NCBI RefSeq assembly: GCF_900110075.1
Contig: NZ_FOCJ01000010.1
Span: forward strand, 62,001-126,000
Source: Paenibacillus sp. OV219
GTDB taxonomy: Bacteria; Bacillota; Bacilli; Paenibacillales; Paenibacillaceae
Direction of reading: 5' to 3'
Length of the DNA stretch: 64,000 bases
Shown piece after piece: positions 42,988 through 52,036 of the stretch. Each line of letters starts with the position of its first letter. The first letter of the stretch is position 1. The notes beneath the pieces are model-generated. The model saw only the letters and a program-made list of their open reading frames with translations, was not told where the DNA came from and ran no database searches. Both the position numbers and the translations under genes were made by a program.

Positions 42988-43113
42988 TGTTGTTTTGTTG
43001 GTTGGTGGTGTGGCGGTTTGCGGACGGGTGACCGAGGAACTCAGCGCTAAAGGCAGAGGCAATAGCGGCAAATCTGGCCCCGCCTGAAGTCGCCGTTTAC
43101 CACCTGACAATAC

Positions 43114-43158
43114 AAGAAAAAAGCCCCGCCGCACCGCCAAAAAATGGCGAGCTGCAGC
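43114..43158 (-). terminator. Terminator of the GH4 operon
   Basis: On the minus strand, GCTGCAGCTCGCCA pairs with TGGCGGTGCGGC (12 bp with two wobbles and a 2-base bulge), followed by GGGGCTTTTTTC. Confidence 0.6.
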
Positions 43159-43182
43159 AGGACTGTGAACAACATAAACCGT

Positions 43183-44595
43183 TTACTTCGCGAGTTCCCC
43201 GAACCGCGAATAGACGGCGAGCGCCGGATCGATCGGCACTTCGGCGCGCTGGACGTTCGCCGGGATTTGGATCGTTGGCGTTGGACGAGGGAGTCTGCCC
43301 TCGAATTGTGGCAGGTATTCCTGCTGGGCAACGAGCATCTCCGTTACCATGTCGCGGATTTGCTTCAGCGTCAGCACGGAGGACGTGAGCGGGTCGAGCG
43401 CGATTGCTTGCACGACCGTCTCAGGGTCGCCCGACTTCGCCGCCAGTACAGTAAGGCGCTGTACGTTAATGTTTGTCATATTGAGTGCCGCGCACTGCGG
43501 CGGCAAGTCGCCGTTGATGGTGCGATGCAGGCCATTACGATCTGCAAAGACAAGACCTTCTGCGCAGCAATCTTCCGGCAGGTTTGAGATCATGCCGTTG
43601 TTGCGCAGGTTGCCGCTGAACTTGAAGGTGCGGCCTGTTTCGAGCGCTTCGATAATATAAGCGCAGTACTCCACGCTGCGTGGTGGTAGCTCGGCGGATT
43701 CATCCGCAAGCACATCTTTCTCCTTGTACTTATCGGCGACATAAGTGCACCACTTGTAGTACGCGCCGCTCTCGCCGCCGAAGGACGGCTCGTCGCAGTA
43801 GAGATCGAGCGCTTGCTGGCTGCTGCGGAACCATGGCACGTATTCGGATAGATGTCCGGTCGACTCGGTCATGAAATAGCCGAAGTGGCGGAACACTTCA
43901 CCGCGGACCTTCTCATTGATGTAGAATTCCGGCTCCTCGAACTTCTCACGCAGAATCGGGTAAAGATCTTGCCCTTTATGCGTCAGCTTCGTGAACCAGC
44001 CCATATGGTTAATGCCTGCGGAGACGTAGTCGATCTCATGCTTCGGTACGCCTACATAGCCGGAGATGAGGTCGAGCGTCGTCTGCACACCGTGGCACAG
44101 CCCGACATACTTGATCTTCGTCTCGCCAAGCGCCCAGCAGATCATCGCCATCGGATTGACGTAGTTCAGCAGCGTTGCTTCCGGGCATAGCTCTTCCATA
44201 TCGCGGGCCAAATCGAGAATGATCGGAATGCTGCGCAGCGCACGGAACACGCCGCCTGGTCCGAGCGTATCGCCGATACATTGGTCAACGCCGTAGGAGA
44301 GCGGGATTTTGTAGTCCTTCTCAAACAAGTCGACTCCGCCAATCTGGAAGGAAGCGATGACGTAGTTCGCATCGCGCAGCGCTTCGCGGCGGTCTGTCGT
44401 GATCGTCACCTTCGACTTCAGTCCGTTGTGGGCAATCACTTTGTCGGCAAAAGCTTTCACCTGCGTCGTCTTCGACGTCGACGGTGCCATCAGGACAAAT
44501 TCCGTGTCTTCGAGCTCCTTGGTAGCCATAATATCGAGAATTAAAGTTTTGCAAAAAACGATGCTTCCTGCTCCGATAATCGCAATTTTTCGCAT
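43183..44595 (-). CDS. GH4 glycosidase (alpha-galactosidase/alpha-galacturonidase type)
   Basis: 470 residues from ATG 44595; AAGGAG 9 bases upstream decides the start. GH4 enzymes use NAD+ and a divalent metal to cleave glycosides by oxidation, elimination and reduction. Seen: NAD site IGAGSIVF, SFQIGG, DTLGPGGVFRALRSIP, NYVNPMAM, the metal-binding Cys-His in GLCHGVQ and His in AGINHMGW. The spacing matches MelA-type alpha-galactosidase and LplD-type alpha-galacturonidase, and the two are hard to separate by eye. It is the last gene of a three-gene minus-strand operon with an oxidoreductase and an FG-GAP protein. Confidence 0.92.
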   Translation of the reverse strand: MRKIAIIGAGSIVFCKTLILDIMATKELEDTEFVLMAPSTSKTTQVKAFADKVIAHNGLKSKVTITTDRREALRDANYVIASFQIGGVDLFEKDYKIPLSYGVDQCIGDTLGPGGVFRALRSIPIILDLARDMEELCPEATLLNYVNPMAMICWALGETKIKYVGLCHGVQTTLDLISGYVGVPKHEIDYVSAGINHMGWFTKLTHKGQDLYPILREKFEEPEFYINEKVRGEVFRHFGYFMTESTGHLSEYVPWFRSSQQALDLYCDEPSFGGESGAYYKWCTYVADKYKEKDVLADESAELPPRSVEYCAYIIEALETGRTFKFSGNLRNNGMISNLPEDCCAEGLVFADRNGLHRTINGDLPPQCAALNMTNINVQRLTVLAAKSGDPETVVQAIALDPLTSSVLTLKQIRDMVTEMLVAQQEYLPQFEGRLPRPTPTIQIPANVQRAEVPIDPALAVYSRFGELAK

Positions 44596-44655
44596 AGGTA
44601 CACGCTCCTTCAATGTTTTTGCGCGTTCTTCGCTCTCCGCGAGCCGCCGCGCTTC

Positions 44656-45735
44656 CTAAGCCTTTGCCGGCTGCTCCCAATACGTCCGCGACATGAAGTC
44701 GATGTACGAGCGGGCGAGGATCAGATCCTCCAGCGCCTCCTTCGACGTACACGGCGCAGGGCGTTCACCCTTCACGGCTGCGATGAAGTTAATCGCTTGA
44801 TTACGCATTGCGGATACGTTAGGCATGATTGGCTGCACGATCTCCGGCGGCGCGATATCTGGATTGTCCTTGTAGATCGCTAGCTTACCTGATTGCTGGC
44901 GAACGAGCGGAGCAGGGAGGTCGACGCGGACGAAGCCTTTTTCGAATGAGACGAGCACTTGTTCATGCCATTCAATGGAGTTCGAGTACGGCGCCATCTC
45001 TAGCGTTACGGTAATGCCGCTGTCGCTCTCGCCAACAAGCAGCACGCCTTCGCGGTCACCGAAGGTCAGCTTATAATTCTCGCCGCCGAGGAAGAAGCGA
45101 ATCGCGTTCACTTGATGAATGTAGTAGTTCACGAAAGTATCCAGCTCGCGCGTCTGCTGCTCGGTATAATCGGACGGCCCTTGCTCCAGCGTCAGAGCAG
45201 GGTACGGCTCATTCGCGCTAAGTGGTTTATCCGCTCCAGCAACCCAATCACCCGGAGGCATCGTAACACGAATGCTGCGCAGCTTGCCATAGTCGCCGCT
45301 TGCCCGCCAAGCGTCTACTTCCTTCTTGGCGCGTTCCATCGCTGGATCGGAGCGCTTATGGTAGCCAACCATGTGGAGCGTGCCCGTCTCTTCGCTAATG
45401 CGGACCAACTCGCGTCCGGCCTCAACCGTTAAGCAAAGCGGCTTCTCCGTGAAGACTGGAATACCTGCTCGCAGAATGTCCGGGATAAGCGCAGGATGGT
45501 GGCGATACTGCTGCGGTGCCACAATCGCATCCACATTTGCATTCGCAATCAGCTCCAGATGGTTGTTATATACCTGGGGAATTCCATACCGCGTTGCCAC
45601 GAGCTTCGCGGATTCCGGACGCACTTCAGCAAGTGCGACGACTTCGCATAGATCCGTGAGCACCGCATAGTTGCTCAGGTGAGCCATCTGCCCCATACCG
45701 CCGCCGCCAACAAAACCAATTCGTAATTTGCTCAT
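44656..45735 (-). CDS. Gfo/Idh/MocA-family oxidoreductase
   Basis: 359 residues from ATG 45735, preferred since AGAGGG is 9 bases upstream; GTG at 45741 is also possible and would overlap the preceding stop as TAGTG. N-terminal Rossmann domain with GFVGGGGMGQMAHL and the family EKP motif in PVFTEKPLCL. The dinucleotide-dependent C-terminal domain follows (HQVNAIRFFLGG). These enzymes oxidise or reduce sugars and inositols. Translational coupling with the FG-GAP gene and closeness to the GH4 gene suggest action on the sugar that is released. Confidence 0.9.
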   Translation of the reverse strand: MSKLRIGFVGGGGMGQMAHLSNYAVLTDLCEVVALAEVRPESAKLVATRYGIPQVYNNHLELIANANVDAIVAPQQYRHHPALIPDILRAGIPVFTEKPLCLTVEAGRELVRISEETGTLHMVGYHKRSDPAMERAKKEVDAWRASGDYGKLRSIRVTMPPGDWVAGADKPLSANEPYPALTLEQGPSDYTEQQTRELDTFVNYYIHQVNAIRFFLGGENYKLTFGDREGVLLVGESDSGITVTLEMAPYSNSIEWHEQVLVSFEKGFVRVDLPAPLVRQQSGKLAIYKDNPDIAPPEIVQPIMPNVSAMRNQAINFIAAVKGERPAPCTSKEALEDLILARSYIDFMSRTYWEQPAKA

Positions 45736-45740
45736 CGTCA

Positions 45741-46832
45741 CTAACCCTCTCTTTTGCCTAAATTTTCAAATAGATAGAGTCCGTCCTTGCCTGGCGCGAC
45801 AATGTCTGGATAGCCGTTGCCGGTCAAGTCCTGTACCCAGAAATAAATCCCTGCGCCGGAAGCCTCGCCAGCAGGGCCAAAATCAATGATATGCTTCTTA
45901 AACTGGCATCCATCCAGCTTGTAATAGTAGATGCCAATCGGGTCATGAGCTCCCGGATCGCCGTCGTTGTGGGCACGGTACCGCTTGCCCGTAATAAGCT
46001 CAAGCTCGCCGTCTTGGTCGAGATCCACGAGCCACAGGTCATGGAACTGGGAGCCACTCATGTCGATTTCGTGCTTCGTCCATGTTCGCGATCCGTCCGC
46101 AGCGCGGCCTTGCTCGTACCAGTGCAGCCCGTAATCATGCGCTTGCCCGACGATCATATCCATCAGGCCATCGCCGTTTACGTCATGCCCAAGAATCGGC
46201 ACGCTTGCGCTGCCGAGCGAGAATTCCGGATGGAATGTCCACAGTCCGCCGGTAAGTGGATCTTCCGGTTGTTCGAGCCATCCGCCGCTTAGAATAACGT
46301 CCATGCGCCCGTTGCCGGTCACATCCACGAAGCCCATGCCATGTCCGCTCGCACCTTCGCTGATGACGAATTTCTTGAACTGGCCCGTGCCTTTGCCGTC
46401 CGCATCCCGAACGAGTTTATAGAACGCCTGCGGCTCTCCCGGTGTATTCGGAAAAATCTCAGGTACGCCGCAGCCGTCGATATCGTAATAACGAATCGTC
46501 TCGATACTACCGCATTTGTCAATGTCGAACGTCTCCCAAGCGGTCGACGCATCGCCCGGATTGCGCCGCCAGCGCAGCGTCTCGCCCCACCAAGCGCCCG
46601 TAATAATGTCGAGCCGACCGTCGCCGTCAACATCCATCGGGTAGTCGGAGAAGTCATCATGGTACTCGGAAATTTCCATTACATCGCATATAAAATGTTT
46701 GTTCGCATAGTCAGGTCCCTCATACCAGTAAGCGCCGCTCACAATATCCGGAATGCCGTCTCCGTTCACATCGAACACAGCGCAAGCCTCGTATTTCTCC
46801 TCGGATAGCTGTCTCTTCTTAAATTGCAGCAA
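45741..46832 (-). CDS. FG-GAP/VCBS beta-propeller protein without signal peptide
   Basis: 363 residues with a TTG start at 46832 (GGAG 10 bases upstream). Repeats of ~50 residues carry calcium-binding DxDGDGxxDI motifs: FDVNGDGIPDIVSG, MDVDGDGRLDIITG, VDVTGNGRMDVILSG, HDVNGDGLMDMIVG, VDLDQDGELELITG and DLTGNGYPDIVAPG. This indicates a 6-7 blade propeller. Such domains are usually extracellular, but no signal peptide or anchor is visible here. Similar proteins accompany sugar-metabolism operons in Paenibacillus; the role is unknown. First gene of the operon with the oxidoreductase and GH4 enzyme. Confidence 0.85.
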   Translation of the reverse strand: MLQFKKRQLSEEKYEACAVFDVNGDGIPDIVSGAYWYEGPDYANKHFICDVMEISEYHDDFSDYPMDVDGDGRLDIITGAWWGETLRWRRNPGDASTAWETFDIDKCGSIETIRYYDIDGCGVPEIFPNTPGEPQAFYKLVRDADGKGTGQFKKFVISEGASGHGMGFVDVTGNGRMDVILSGGWLEQPEDPLTGGLWTFHPEFSLGSASVPILGHDVNGDGLMDMIVGQAHDYGLHWYEQGRAADGSRTWTKHEIDMSGSQFHDLWLVDLDQDGELELITGKRYRAHNDGDPGAHDPIGIYYYKLDGCQFKKHIIDFGPAGEASGAGIYFWVQDLTGNGYPDIVAPGKDGLYLFENLGKREG

Positions 46833-47013
46833 TGATTACACGCTCCGATCCGAAACTATTTAATGTTGTACTTACTAGCCTTGCTCAATTATGCTAGGCA
46901 TAACAAGATGCAAGCGCTCTCCATTAAAGCGTATGTCATGCAGAAGCAAGAGACAATAAGTGAACTTGGGCAAAAAACTATTCATTCTTGCGATGATGAG
47001 AGGAGGTCTAGCT

Positions 47014-47847
47014 TTGGCGGATTCGACATTGTTTCGTGGGCAGCCGATCTATATAGCGGGCGGCTCGTTCGATATGGCAGGGGGTGACAGCCGGTTCAAC
47101 CTAGAACTGCATAAGCATGACGCGAACAGCGAAATACTGCTGATTGAGGAAGGCGAAGGCGAATTTGAAATTGACGGACGAAGCTATACCGCAGGGGCTG
47201 GTTCCATGCTTTTCTACCATCGCGGGATATGGCATAGGGAGCAGTCGACGAAGCATCCTTTTCGCTGCACCTATATCGGGTTTACGGGCTTGCAAATCGG
47301 GGAGCTGGAGCGGGATTTCTTCCTCAGCCGGGATCGCTTGCCGATTATCCAGCTGCATGATCAGCTTCCCGTCATCCGCAAGCTGATGCGCGACACGATC
47401 GCGGAATCTGACAAGTTTGAGCCAGAGGCGCAGATGATTGCGAGTCACTATCTCGGCATTATTTTCGCCAAGCTGGCTCGTATTGCTCACTATGGCGATG
47501 AGGCGCAGCGGTCGCGTTTCCCAGCGAAGGAGGCGGTGTGGAAAGCGAAGCGGATCATTGAGGAGAACTATAGTGCGCCGCTTACGCTGGATACACTCGC
47601 GGAGGAGACGTACTTGAATAAGTATCATCTGGCTCATCTATTCAAAGAATTGGTTGGCGTCAGTCCGATTCAGTTCCTCATCTACTGCCGTATTGAGGCG
47701 GCAAAGCGGTACTTGCGCACGACGAGTCTTCAGGTGAAGGAGATTGCGGAGATCGTGGGATACCAGAGCGAGCCGTCGTTCTACAATGTGTTTATGAAGG
47801 TGAGTGGCGTGACGCCGAGGAAATATCGGGAAGGGACAGTGGACTGA
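47014..47847 (+). CDS. AraC-family regulator with cupin sensor domain
   Basis: 277 residues from TTG 47014, fixed by AGAGGAGG 7 bases upstream; the frame is open 18 codons further. N-terminal AraC-type cupin (~15-150: LELHKHDANSEILLIEEGEGEFEIDG, GSMLFYHRGIWHREQS). C-terminal double helix-turn-helix (~180-275: LTLDTLAEETYLNKYHLAHLFKE, LQVKEIAEIVGYQSEPSFYNVFMK). It is divergent from the FG-GAP/GH4 operon and upstream of the dioxygenase gene, so both may be targets in response to a sugar. Confidence 0.88.
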   Translation: MADSTLFRGQPIYIAGGSFDMAGGDSRFNLELHKHDANSEILLIEEGEGEFEIDGRSYTAGAGSMLFYHRGIWHREQSTKHPFRCTYIGFTGLQIGELERDFFLSRDRLPIIQLHDQLPVIRKLMRDTIAESDKFEPEAQMIASHYLGIIFAKLARIAHYGDEAQRSRFPAKEAVWKAKRIIEENYSAPLTLDTLAEETYLNKYHLAHLFKELVGVSPIQFLIYCRIEAAKRYLRTTSLQVKEIAEIVGYQSEPSFYNVFMKVSGVTPRKYREGTVD

Positions 47848-47902
47848 CGGCAGGCAAGCGAACATACAGTTGACACGTAAGGAACAGGAAGGACTATATG
47901 CT

Positions 47903-48793
47903 ATGGGGGTATCGTTGATGGCATTTCACCGTGCGACGCGTGGGAGTTTATCAGATGAGCAGCTGTTGCAATACAATCGCGATGGCTATTTGGTTCTGGA
48001 AGATTTGCTAAATGATGATGATATGGAGTCGCCCCGGCAGGCGATGATGGATGAGGTGTCCACGATTGCCGACGCGCTGTTCGAGCAGGGGCTCATTACA
48101 GATAAGCTTACGAACGAACCGCTCAAATATCGGCTGGCGAAGCTGTTCGACGGACTCACAGATCATCACTTCTTGAAGTTCGGGCGCAGCTGGCGAAACC
48201 GGACCCCAGGCTACTTTCATCTCCTCAGCAATCCCAAAATCATCGATGCCGTGGAGTCCTTCATCGGAGAGGAGATCTTCGCGAGTCCCGTATACAACAC
48301 CCGCCCGAAAGTGCCTCGTGTCGCAGCCGGAGCCGTGCCATGGCATCAAGATAAATCGTATTGGCCGGACTCGAATGCCAATCCGGTTATAACGGTGTGG
48401 ATTTCTTTTGTCGATGCGACTCTCGAAAATGGCTGCCTGCACATCAAGCCCCGCACACAGAACACGAAGCTGCTGGAGTGGCATTCGGAGGCTTACAGCG
48501 GAACAAGCTACACAGCGCTGCATGAGCATCAGCTCGGTTCACGCAAGACGGTCGCGCTGCCGGTAAAGGCTGGCACTGCGATTCTGTTCAATGACCGGGT
48601 GCTGCACATGTCGACGCCGAACAACTCCGACCATGTTCGGTGGAGTGTCGACCTTCGCTACCAGTCGACGGATCAAGATCCGATGCCGCAGCATGGGACC
48701 GGGTTTCTGGCGAAGAGCACGAAGTTTCCAGAGCGTGCCGCGACGCTTGCGGATTGGCTGGCGGGGCGGGCGGAGCATGAGGGACAGGCATAG
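47903..48793 (+). CDS. Phytanoyl-CoA dioxygenase (PhyH)-family oxygenase
   Basis: 296 residues from ATG 47903 (GGAAGGAC 9 bases upstream). Fe(II)/2-oxoglutarate oxygenase fold: HxD metal motif in VPWHQDKSYW, distal His in NDRVLHMSTPNNSDHVRWS, and the 2-oxoglutarate-binding Arg in SVDLRYQ. The start SLSDEQLLQYNRDGYLVLEDLL is typical. Bacterial members hydroxylate diverse small molecules; the substrate is unknown. It follows the AraC gene by 55 bases, so they are probably co-transcribed. Confidence 0.87.
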   Translation: MGVSLMAFHRATRGSLSDEQLLQYNRDGYLVLEDLLNDDDMESPRQAMMDEVSTIADALFEQGLITDKLTNEPLKYRLAKLFDGLTDHHFLKFGRSWRNRTPGYFHLLSNPKIIDAVESFIGEEIFASPVYNTRPKVPRVAAGAVPWHQDKSYWPDSNANPVITVWISFVDATLENGCLHIKPRTQNTKLLEWHSEAYSGTSYTALHEHQLGSRKTVALPVKAGTAILFNDRVLHMSTPNNSDHVRWSVDLRYQSTDQDPMPQHGTGFLAKSTKFPERAATLADWLAGRAEHEGQA

Positions 48794-48831
48794 TATAAGT
48801 GGAGATATGCAGTTATGATCCCTATTGCGGC

Positions 48832-48862
48832 AAAAAGCCGCCTGCAACGATGCAGGCGGCTT
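48832..48862 (-). terminator. Terminator shared by PhyH gene and ahpF
   Basis: Perfect 12-bp stem AAGCCGCCTGCA / TGCAGGCGGCTT with a 4-base loop; on the minus strand TTTGCCG follows. Confidence 0.8.
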
Positions 48863-48874
48863 GAAGTCTAGTTA

Positions 48875-50407
48875 TTAATGGCGAATGAGATAATCAAAGG
48901 CACTTAGCGCTGCGGTTGCGCCCGAGCCCATCGAAATAATGATTTGATTGTACGGGCTGTCCGTGCAATCGCCGCCGGCAAATACGCCTGGCATGCTCGT
49001 TGCCCCGCGCTTATCCACGATAATTTCACCGGAGTTCAACCGCGCGATGTCATCGCCAAGCCATTCGGTGTTCGGGACAAGTCCGATCTGGACGAATACG
49101 CCTTCTAGCTCGACATGCTTCTCGGCACCCGTTCCGCGTTCCGTATAAGTAATGCCGTTAACTTTGTCCGTTCCTGTAATTTCTTTCGATTGCACGTTCT
49201 TAAGCACCGTGACGTTCGGAAGACTGTATAAGCGATCCTGCAGTACCGCGTCTGCCTTCAATTCGGGAGATGATGCCAGGATGGTAACATGGCTGCAGAT
49301 GCCTGCGAGATCGATAGCAGCCTCGACGCCGGAATTGCCTCCGCCGACAACGGCTACGCGCTTGCCAGCGTATAACGGTCCGTCGCAATGCGGGCAATAA
49401 GCGACGCCTTTATTCTTGAACTCTTCTTCGCCCGGAACGCCGATATTGCGCCAGCGAGCGCCTGTAGATAGAATAACGGTCTTGCTCTTCAGCAAGGCGC
49501 CATTCTCGAGCTCAACCTCGACGAACTCCCCGTTCTTCTCGAGGCGTGACGCGCGCTGCAGCTTCATCACATCGACGTTATACTCCTTCACATGCTCCTC
49601 AAGACTTGCCGCGAGCTTTGGCCCTTCGGTATATTTCACGCCGATGAAGTTCTCGATGCCAACTGTATCGACGACTTGCCCGCCGAAACGGTCCGCTACG
49701 ATACCTGTGCGAATTCCTTTACGCGCGGAGTAGATAGCGGCACTTGCGCCTGCTGGTCCGCCTCCTACAACGAGCACGTCGTAAGGCTCCTTGTTGAACA
49801 ATGCGGAGTCGTCCCGTTTCATCCCCATTTTGATCAAAATCTCGTCAATCGTCATGCGGCCGCCGCCGAAAAATTCACCATTCAGAAACACGGACGGAAC
49901 CGCCATGATGTTGTTACGCTCGACTTCCGCTTTGTATACCGAGCCGTCGATCATCGTATGCGAAATGCCGGGATTAAGGACGCTCATCAGGTTCAGCGCC
50001 TGCACGACGTCAGGGCAGTTATGGCAGCTTAAGCTGATGTACGTCTCGAAACGGTATTCGCCTTGGACGTTCTTGATTCGATCGATCACGTCCTGCTCGA
50101 CTTTAGGGGCTCTGCCGCTGACTTGCAGCAGTGCGAGCACCAAGGACGTAAATTCATGGCCAAGCGGTACGCCTGCGAACACGATACCTGTGTCCTCGCC
50201 TGGACGGTTCACGCTAAAGCTCGGTGTTCTTGGCAAATCCGCTTTCTCAATCTTAATCCGGGAAGTCATGCTTGCAAAAGCGTCCGTCAGCTCAAGCATC
50301 TGTTGCGACACTTGATCGTCGCCTGCACTGACCTTGATCAGCACGTCGCCTTCCATCAAGCCAAGGTATTGGTTTAATTGTGCCTTAATTTCCTGATCTA
50401 ATACCAT
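48875..50407 (-). CDS. ahpF: Alkyl hydroperoxide reductase subunit F
   Basis: 510 residues from ATG 50407, giving MVLDQEIKAQLNQYL like the B. subtilis protein; AAGGGG 9 bases upstream. NADH:peroxiredoxin reductase. The N-terminal double thioredoxin-like domain has redox pair CHNC (SLSCHNCPDV), followed by FAD-binding GGGPAGASAAIYSARKG, active-site CPHC (AYCPHCDGP), NADH-binding GGGNSGVEAAIDLAG, and FAGGDCTD near the end. It passes electrons from NADH to AhpC. Lies 14 bases after ahpC under the same PerR-type promoter. Confidence 0.97.
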   Translation of the reverse strand: MVLDQEIKAQLNQYLGLMEGDVLIKVSAGDDQVSQQMLELTDAFASMTSRIKIEKADLPRTPSFSVNRPGEDTGIVFAGVPLGHEFTSLVLALLQVSGRAPKVEQDVIDRIKNVQGEYRFETYISLSCHNCPDVVQALNLMSVLNPGISHTMIDGSVYKAEVERNNIMAVPSVFLNGEFFGGGRMTIDEILIKMGMKRDDSALFNKEPYDVLVVGGGPAGASAAIYSARKGIRTGIVADRFGGQVVDTVGIENFIGVKYTEGPKLAASLEEHVKEYNVDVMKLQRASRLEKNGEFVEVELENGALLKSKTVILSTGARWRNIGVPGEEEFKNKGVAYCPHCDGPLYAGKRVAVVGGGNSGVEAAIDLAGICSHVTILASSPELKADAVLQDRLYSLPNVTVLKNVQSKEITGTDKVNGITYTERGTGAEKHVELEGVFVQIGLVPNTEWLGDDIARLNSGEIIVDKRGATSMPGVFAGGDCTDSPYNQIIISMGSGATAALSAFDYLIRH

Positions 50408-50420
50408 GTCCATTCACCCC

Positions 50421-50984
50421 TTATATCTTCCCGACGAGATCGAGACCAGGTTTAAGCGTAGAAGCGCCTTCCTGCCATTTGGCAGGGCAAACCTCGCCTG
50501 GATTGTTCCGGACGTATTGGGCTGCTTTAATTTTGTTCACGAGCGTGCTAGCATCGCGGCCGATGCCGCCTGCAGTAATTTCAACCGTTTGAACGACGCC
50601 GTCTGGATCGATGATGAAGGTGCCGCGGTCAGCTAGTCCTTCTTCTTCAATGAGCACATCGAAATGGCGAGAAATGGTATGTGACGGGTCACCGATCATA
50701 ATATATTCGATTATCCCGATCGTATCCGAATGGTCGTGCCATGCTTTGTGCGTGAAGTGGGTATCCGTCGAAACGGAATAAACCTCAACGCCAAGCGATT
50801 TCAATGCTGCGTATTGATCTTGCAAATCGCCGAGCTCCGTTGGGCAAACGAATGTGAAGTCAGCTGGGTAGAAGCATACAACGCTCCATTGTCCTTTGAA
50901 ATTCGCTTCTGTTACTTCGATGAAATGGCCGTTTTGGAAAGCTTGCGATTGAAAGGGGAGTACTTCTTTTCCGATGAGTGACAT
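50421..50984 (-). CDS. ahpC: Alkyl hydroperoxide reductase subunit C (peroxiredoxin)
   Basis: 187 residues, typical 2-Cys peroxiredoxin that reduces H2O2 and organic peroxides. Peroxidatic C47 in [10 protein letters not shown] and resolving C166 in GEVCPAKW; the conserved catalytic Arg is in the ITAGGIGRD segment. AGGAGG lies 9 bases before the ATG. First gene of ahpCF; a perfect PerR box 36 bases upstream indicates induction by peroxide. Confidence 0.97.
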   Translation of the reverse strand: MSLIGKEVLPFQSQAFQNGHFIEVTEANFKGQWSVVCFYPADFTFVCPTELGDLQDQYAALKSLGVEVYSVSTDTHFTHKAWHDHSDTIGIIEYIMIGDPSHTISRHFDVLIEEEGLADRGTFIIDPDGVVQTVEITAGGIGRDASTLVNKIKAAQYVRNNPGEVCPAKWQEGASTLKPGLDLVGKI

Positions 50985-51019
50985 GATGTGTGTGTTCCTC
51001 CTGTGGAATGAATATTAAT

Positions 51020-51034
51020 TTATAATTATTATAA
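51020..51034. promoter_or_regulatory. PerR box upstream of ahpCF
   Basis: TTATAATTATTATAA equals the PerR consensus TTATAATNATTATAA at every position. Two Fur/PerR-like imperfect sites follow upstream: TTGATAATAGTTCTCAA (51036-51052) and TTGATAACTATTTTCAA (51085-51101). Confidence 0.9.
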
Positions 51035-51173
51035 ATTGATAATAGTTCTCAACGTTAAGTTTGTCAACTCATTTCCGCTTCCAATTGATAACTATTTTCA
51101 ATTAAGACCGTTAATATGTCAATGTCGGACAAGGATGGAATGTTGAACTTTGGATGTGGGGGGGCGCCGAATC

Positions 51174-51360
51174 AAATAACTGCAAAAAGCCACTTATTTT
51201 GCTGAGTTTGGCCCAATTCCTATGAAATAAGTGCAAAAGTACAGTTATTTAACGCAATTTGCCCTTATGATGCTAAAATTCACAGAAATAAGTGGATATT
51301 TGCAGTTATTTTATCACTTTAAGCGCGAAGTAAAGTAAATAAGTGGATATTTACAGTTAT
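51174..51360. repeat. Four copies of a second short palindromic repeat
   Basis: AAATAAGTG-N8-CAGTTATTT, about 26 bp. Copies: 51174-51199 (reverse orientation), 51225-51250, 51286-51311 and 51337-51360. Start-to-start spacing is 51, 61 and 51 bases. The arms pair with one mismatch. The cluster lies between the divergent ahpC and ECF sigma promoters. Confidence 0.85.
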
Positions 51361-51443
51361 ACCGCTAGGGGGGCGCATGATCCTCGCGCAACTCGTAAAA
51401 GGATTGCCGCCCATGGTAATCCTTAATTATTTTTCTCGAAAAA

Positions 51444-51473
51444 TGGAACTTTCATCCACCCTCAGTTGTCTAA
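51444..51473 (+). promoter_or_regulatory. ECF-type promoter, probably autoregulatory
   Basis: TGGAACTTT (-35) and GTCTAA (-10) with 17 bases between GGAACT and GTCTAA. This is the pattern of Bacillus extracytoplasmic-function sigma promoters, placed 27 bases before the sigma gene itself. Confidence 0.65.
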
Positions 51474-51499
51474 CTAGTGGAGAGGAGTGAGCGGCTTAC

Positions 51500-52036
51500 G
51501 TGGAAGATGACTATCTCAAACATATAACGAGGCTGGATGATCCGGAGATGGATGGGCTTGTCCGTCGCTATTGGCATGACGTGTGGCAGTACGTTTACTT
51601 TCTGACCCGCCGTGAGCATGTGGCTGAAGACATTGCGCAGGAGACGTTCATTCGGGCGTTCCGCGCGATAGACGCATTCCGAGGACAATGCTCGGTGAAG
51701 AGCTGGCTGTTCAAGATCGCCCGCAATACTGTGTTCAACTACAGCAAATCCGCCTTCCTTCGCAAAGTGACGCTTATCGGGTTATTCCAGGATACGAGGC
51801 GTTCATCGTCTGCGGAGGTAGACTATATGTCCGCCAACTTCACGGATGAGATCTGGTCATTCGTACTTGAGCTTCCCCGAAACGATCGGGAAGTCATTAT
51901 ACTGTATGCGCATTATGAGCTGTCGTATAAGGAACTCGCCGAGCTGCTGGGGATTGCCGAGGGTACCGTGAAATCCCGACTTGCACGCGCTAGAGCAAAG
52001 CTTGCAAAGCGAATGAAGGAGGAGCGATTTCAATGA
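51500..52036 (+). CDS. ECF-type RNA polymerase sigma factor
   Basis: 178 residues, GTG start with AGGAGTG about 11 bases upstream. Sigma region 2 at ~22-90 (LVRRYWHDVWQYVYFLTRREHVAEDIAQETFIRAFR, SVKSWLFKIARNTVFNY) and region 4 at ~120-175 (LPRNDREVIILYAHYELSYKELAELLGIAEGTVKSRLARA). No region 1 or 3. The next gene overlaps by 4 bases (ATGA) and has one membrane span, the usual anti-sigma arrangement. An ECF-like promoter precedes it. Confidence 0.93.
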   Translation: MEDDYLKHITRLDDPEMDGLVRRYWHDVWQYVYFLTRREHVAEDIAQETFIRAFRAIDAFRGQCSVKSWLFKIARNTVFNYSKSAFLRKVTLIGLFQDTRRSSSAEVDYMSANFTDEIWSFVLELPRNDREVIILYAHYELSYKELAELLGIAEGTVKSRLARARAKLAKRMKEERFQ

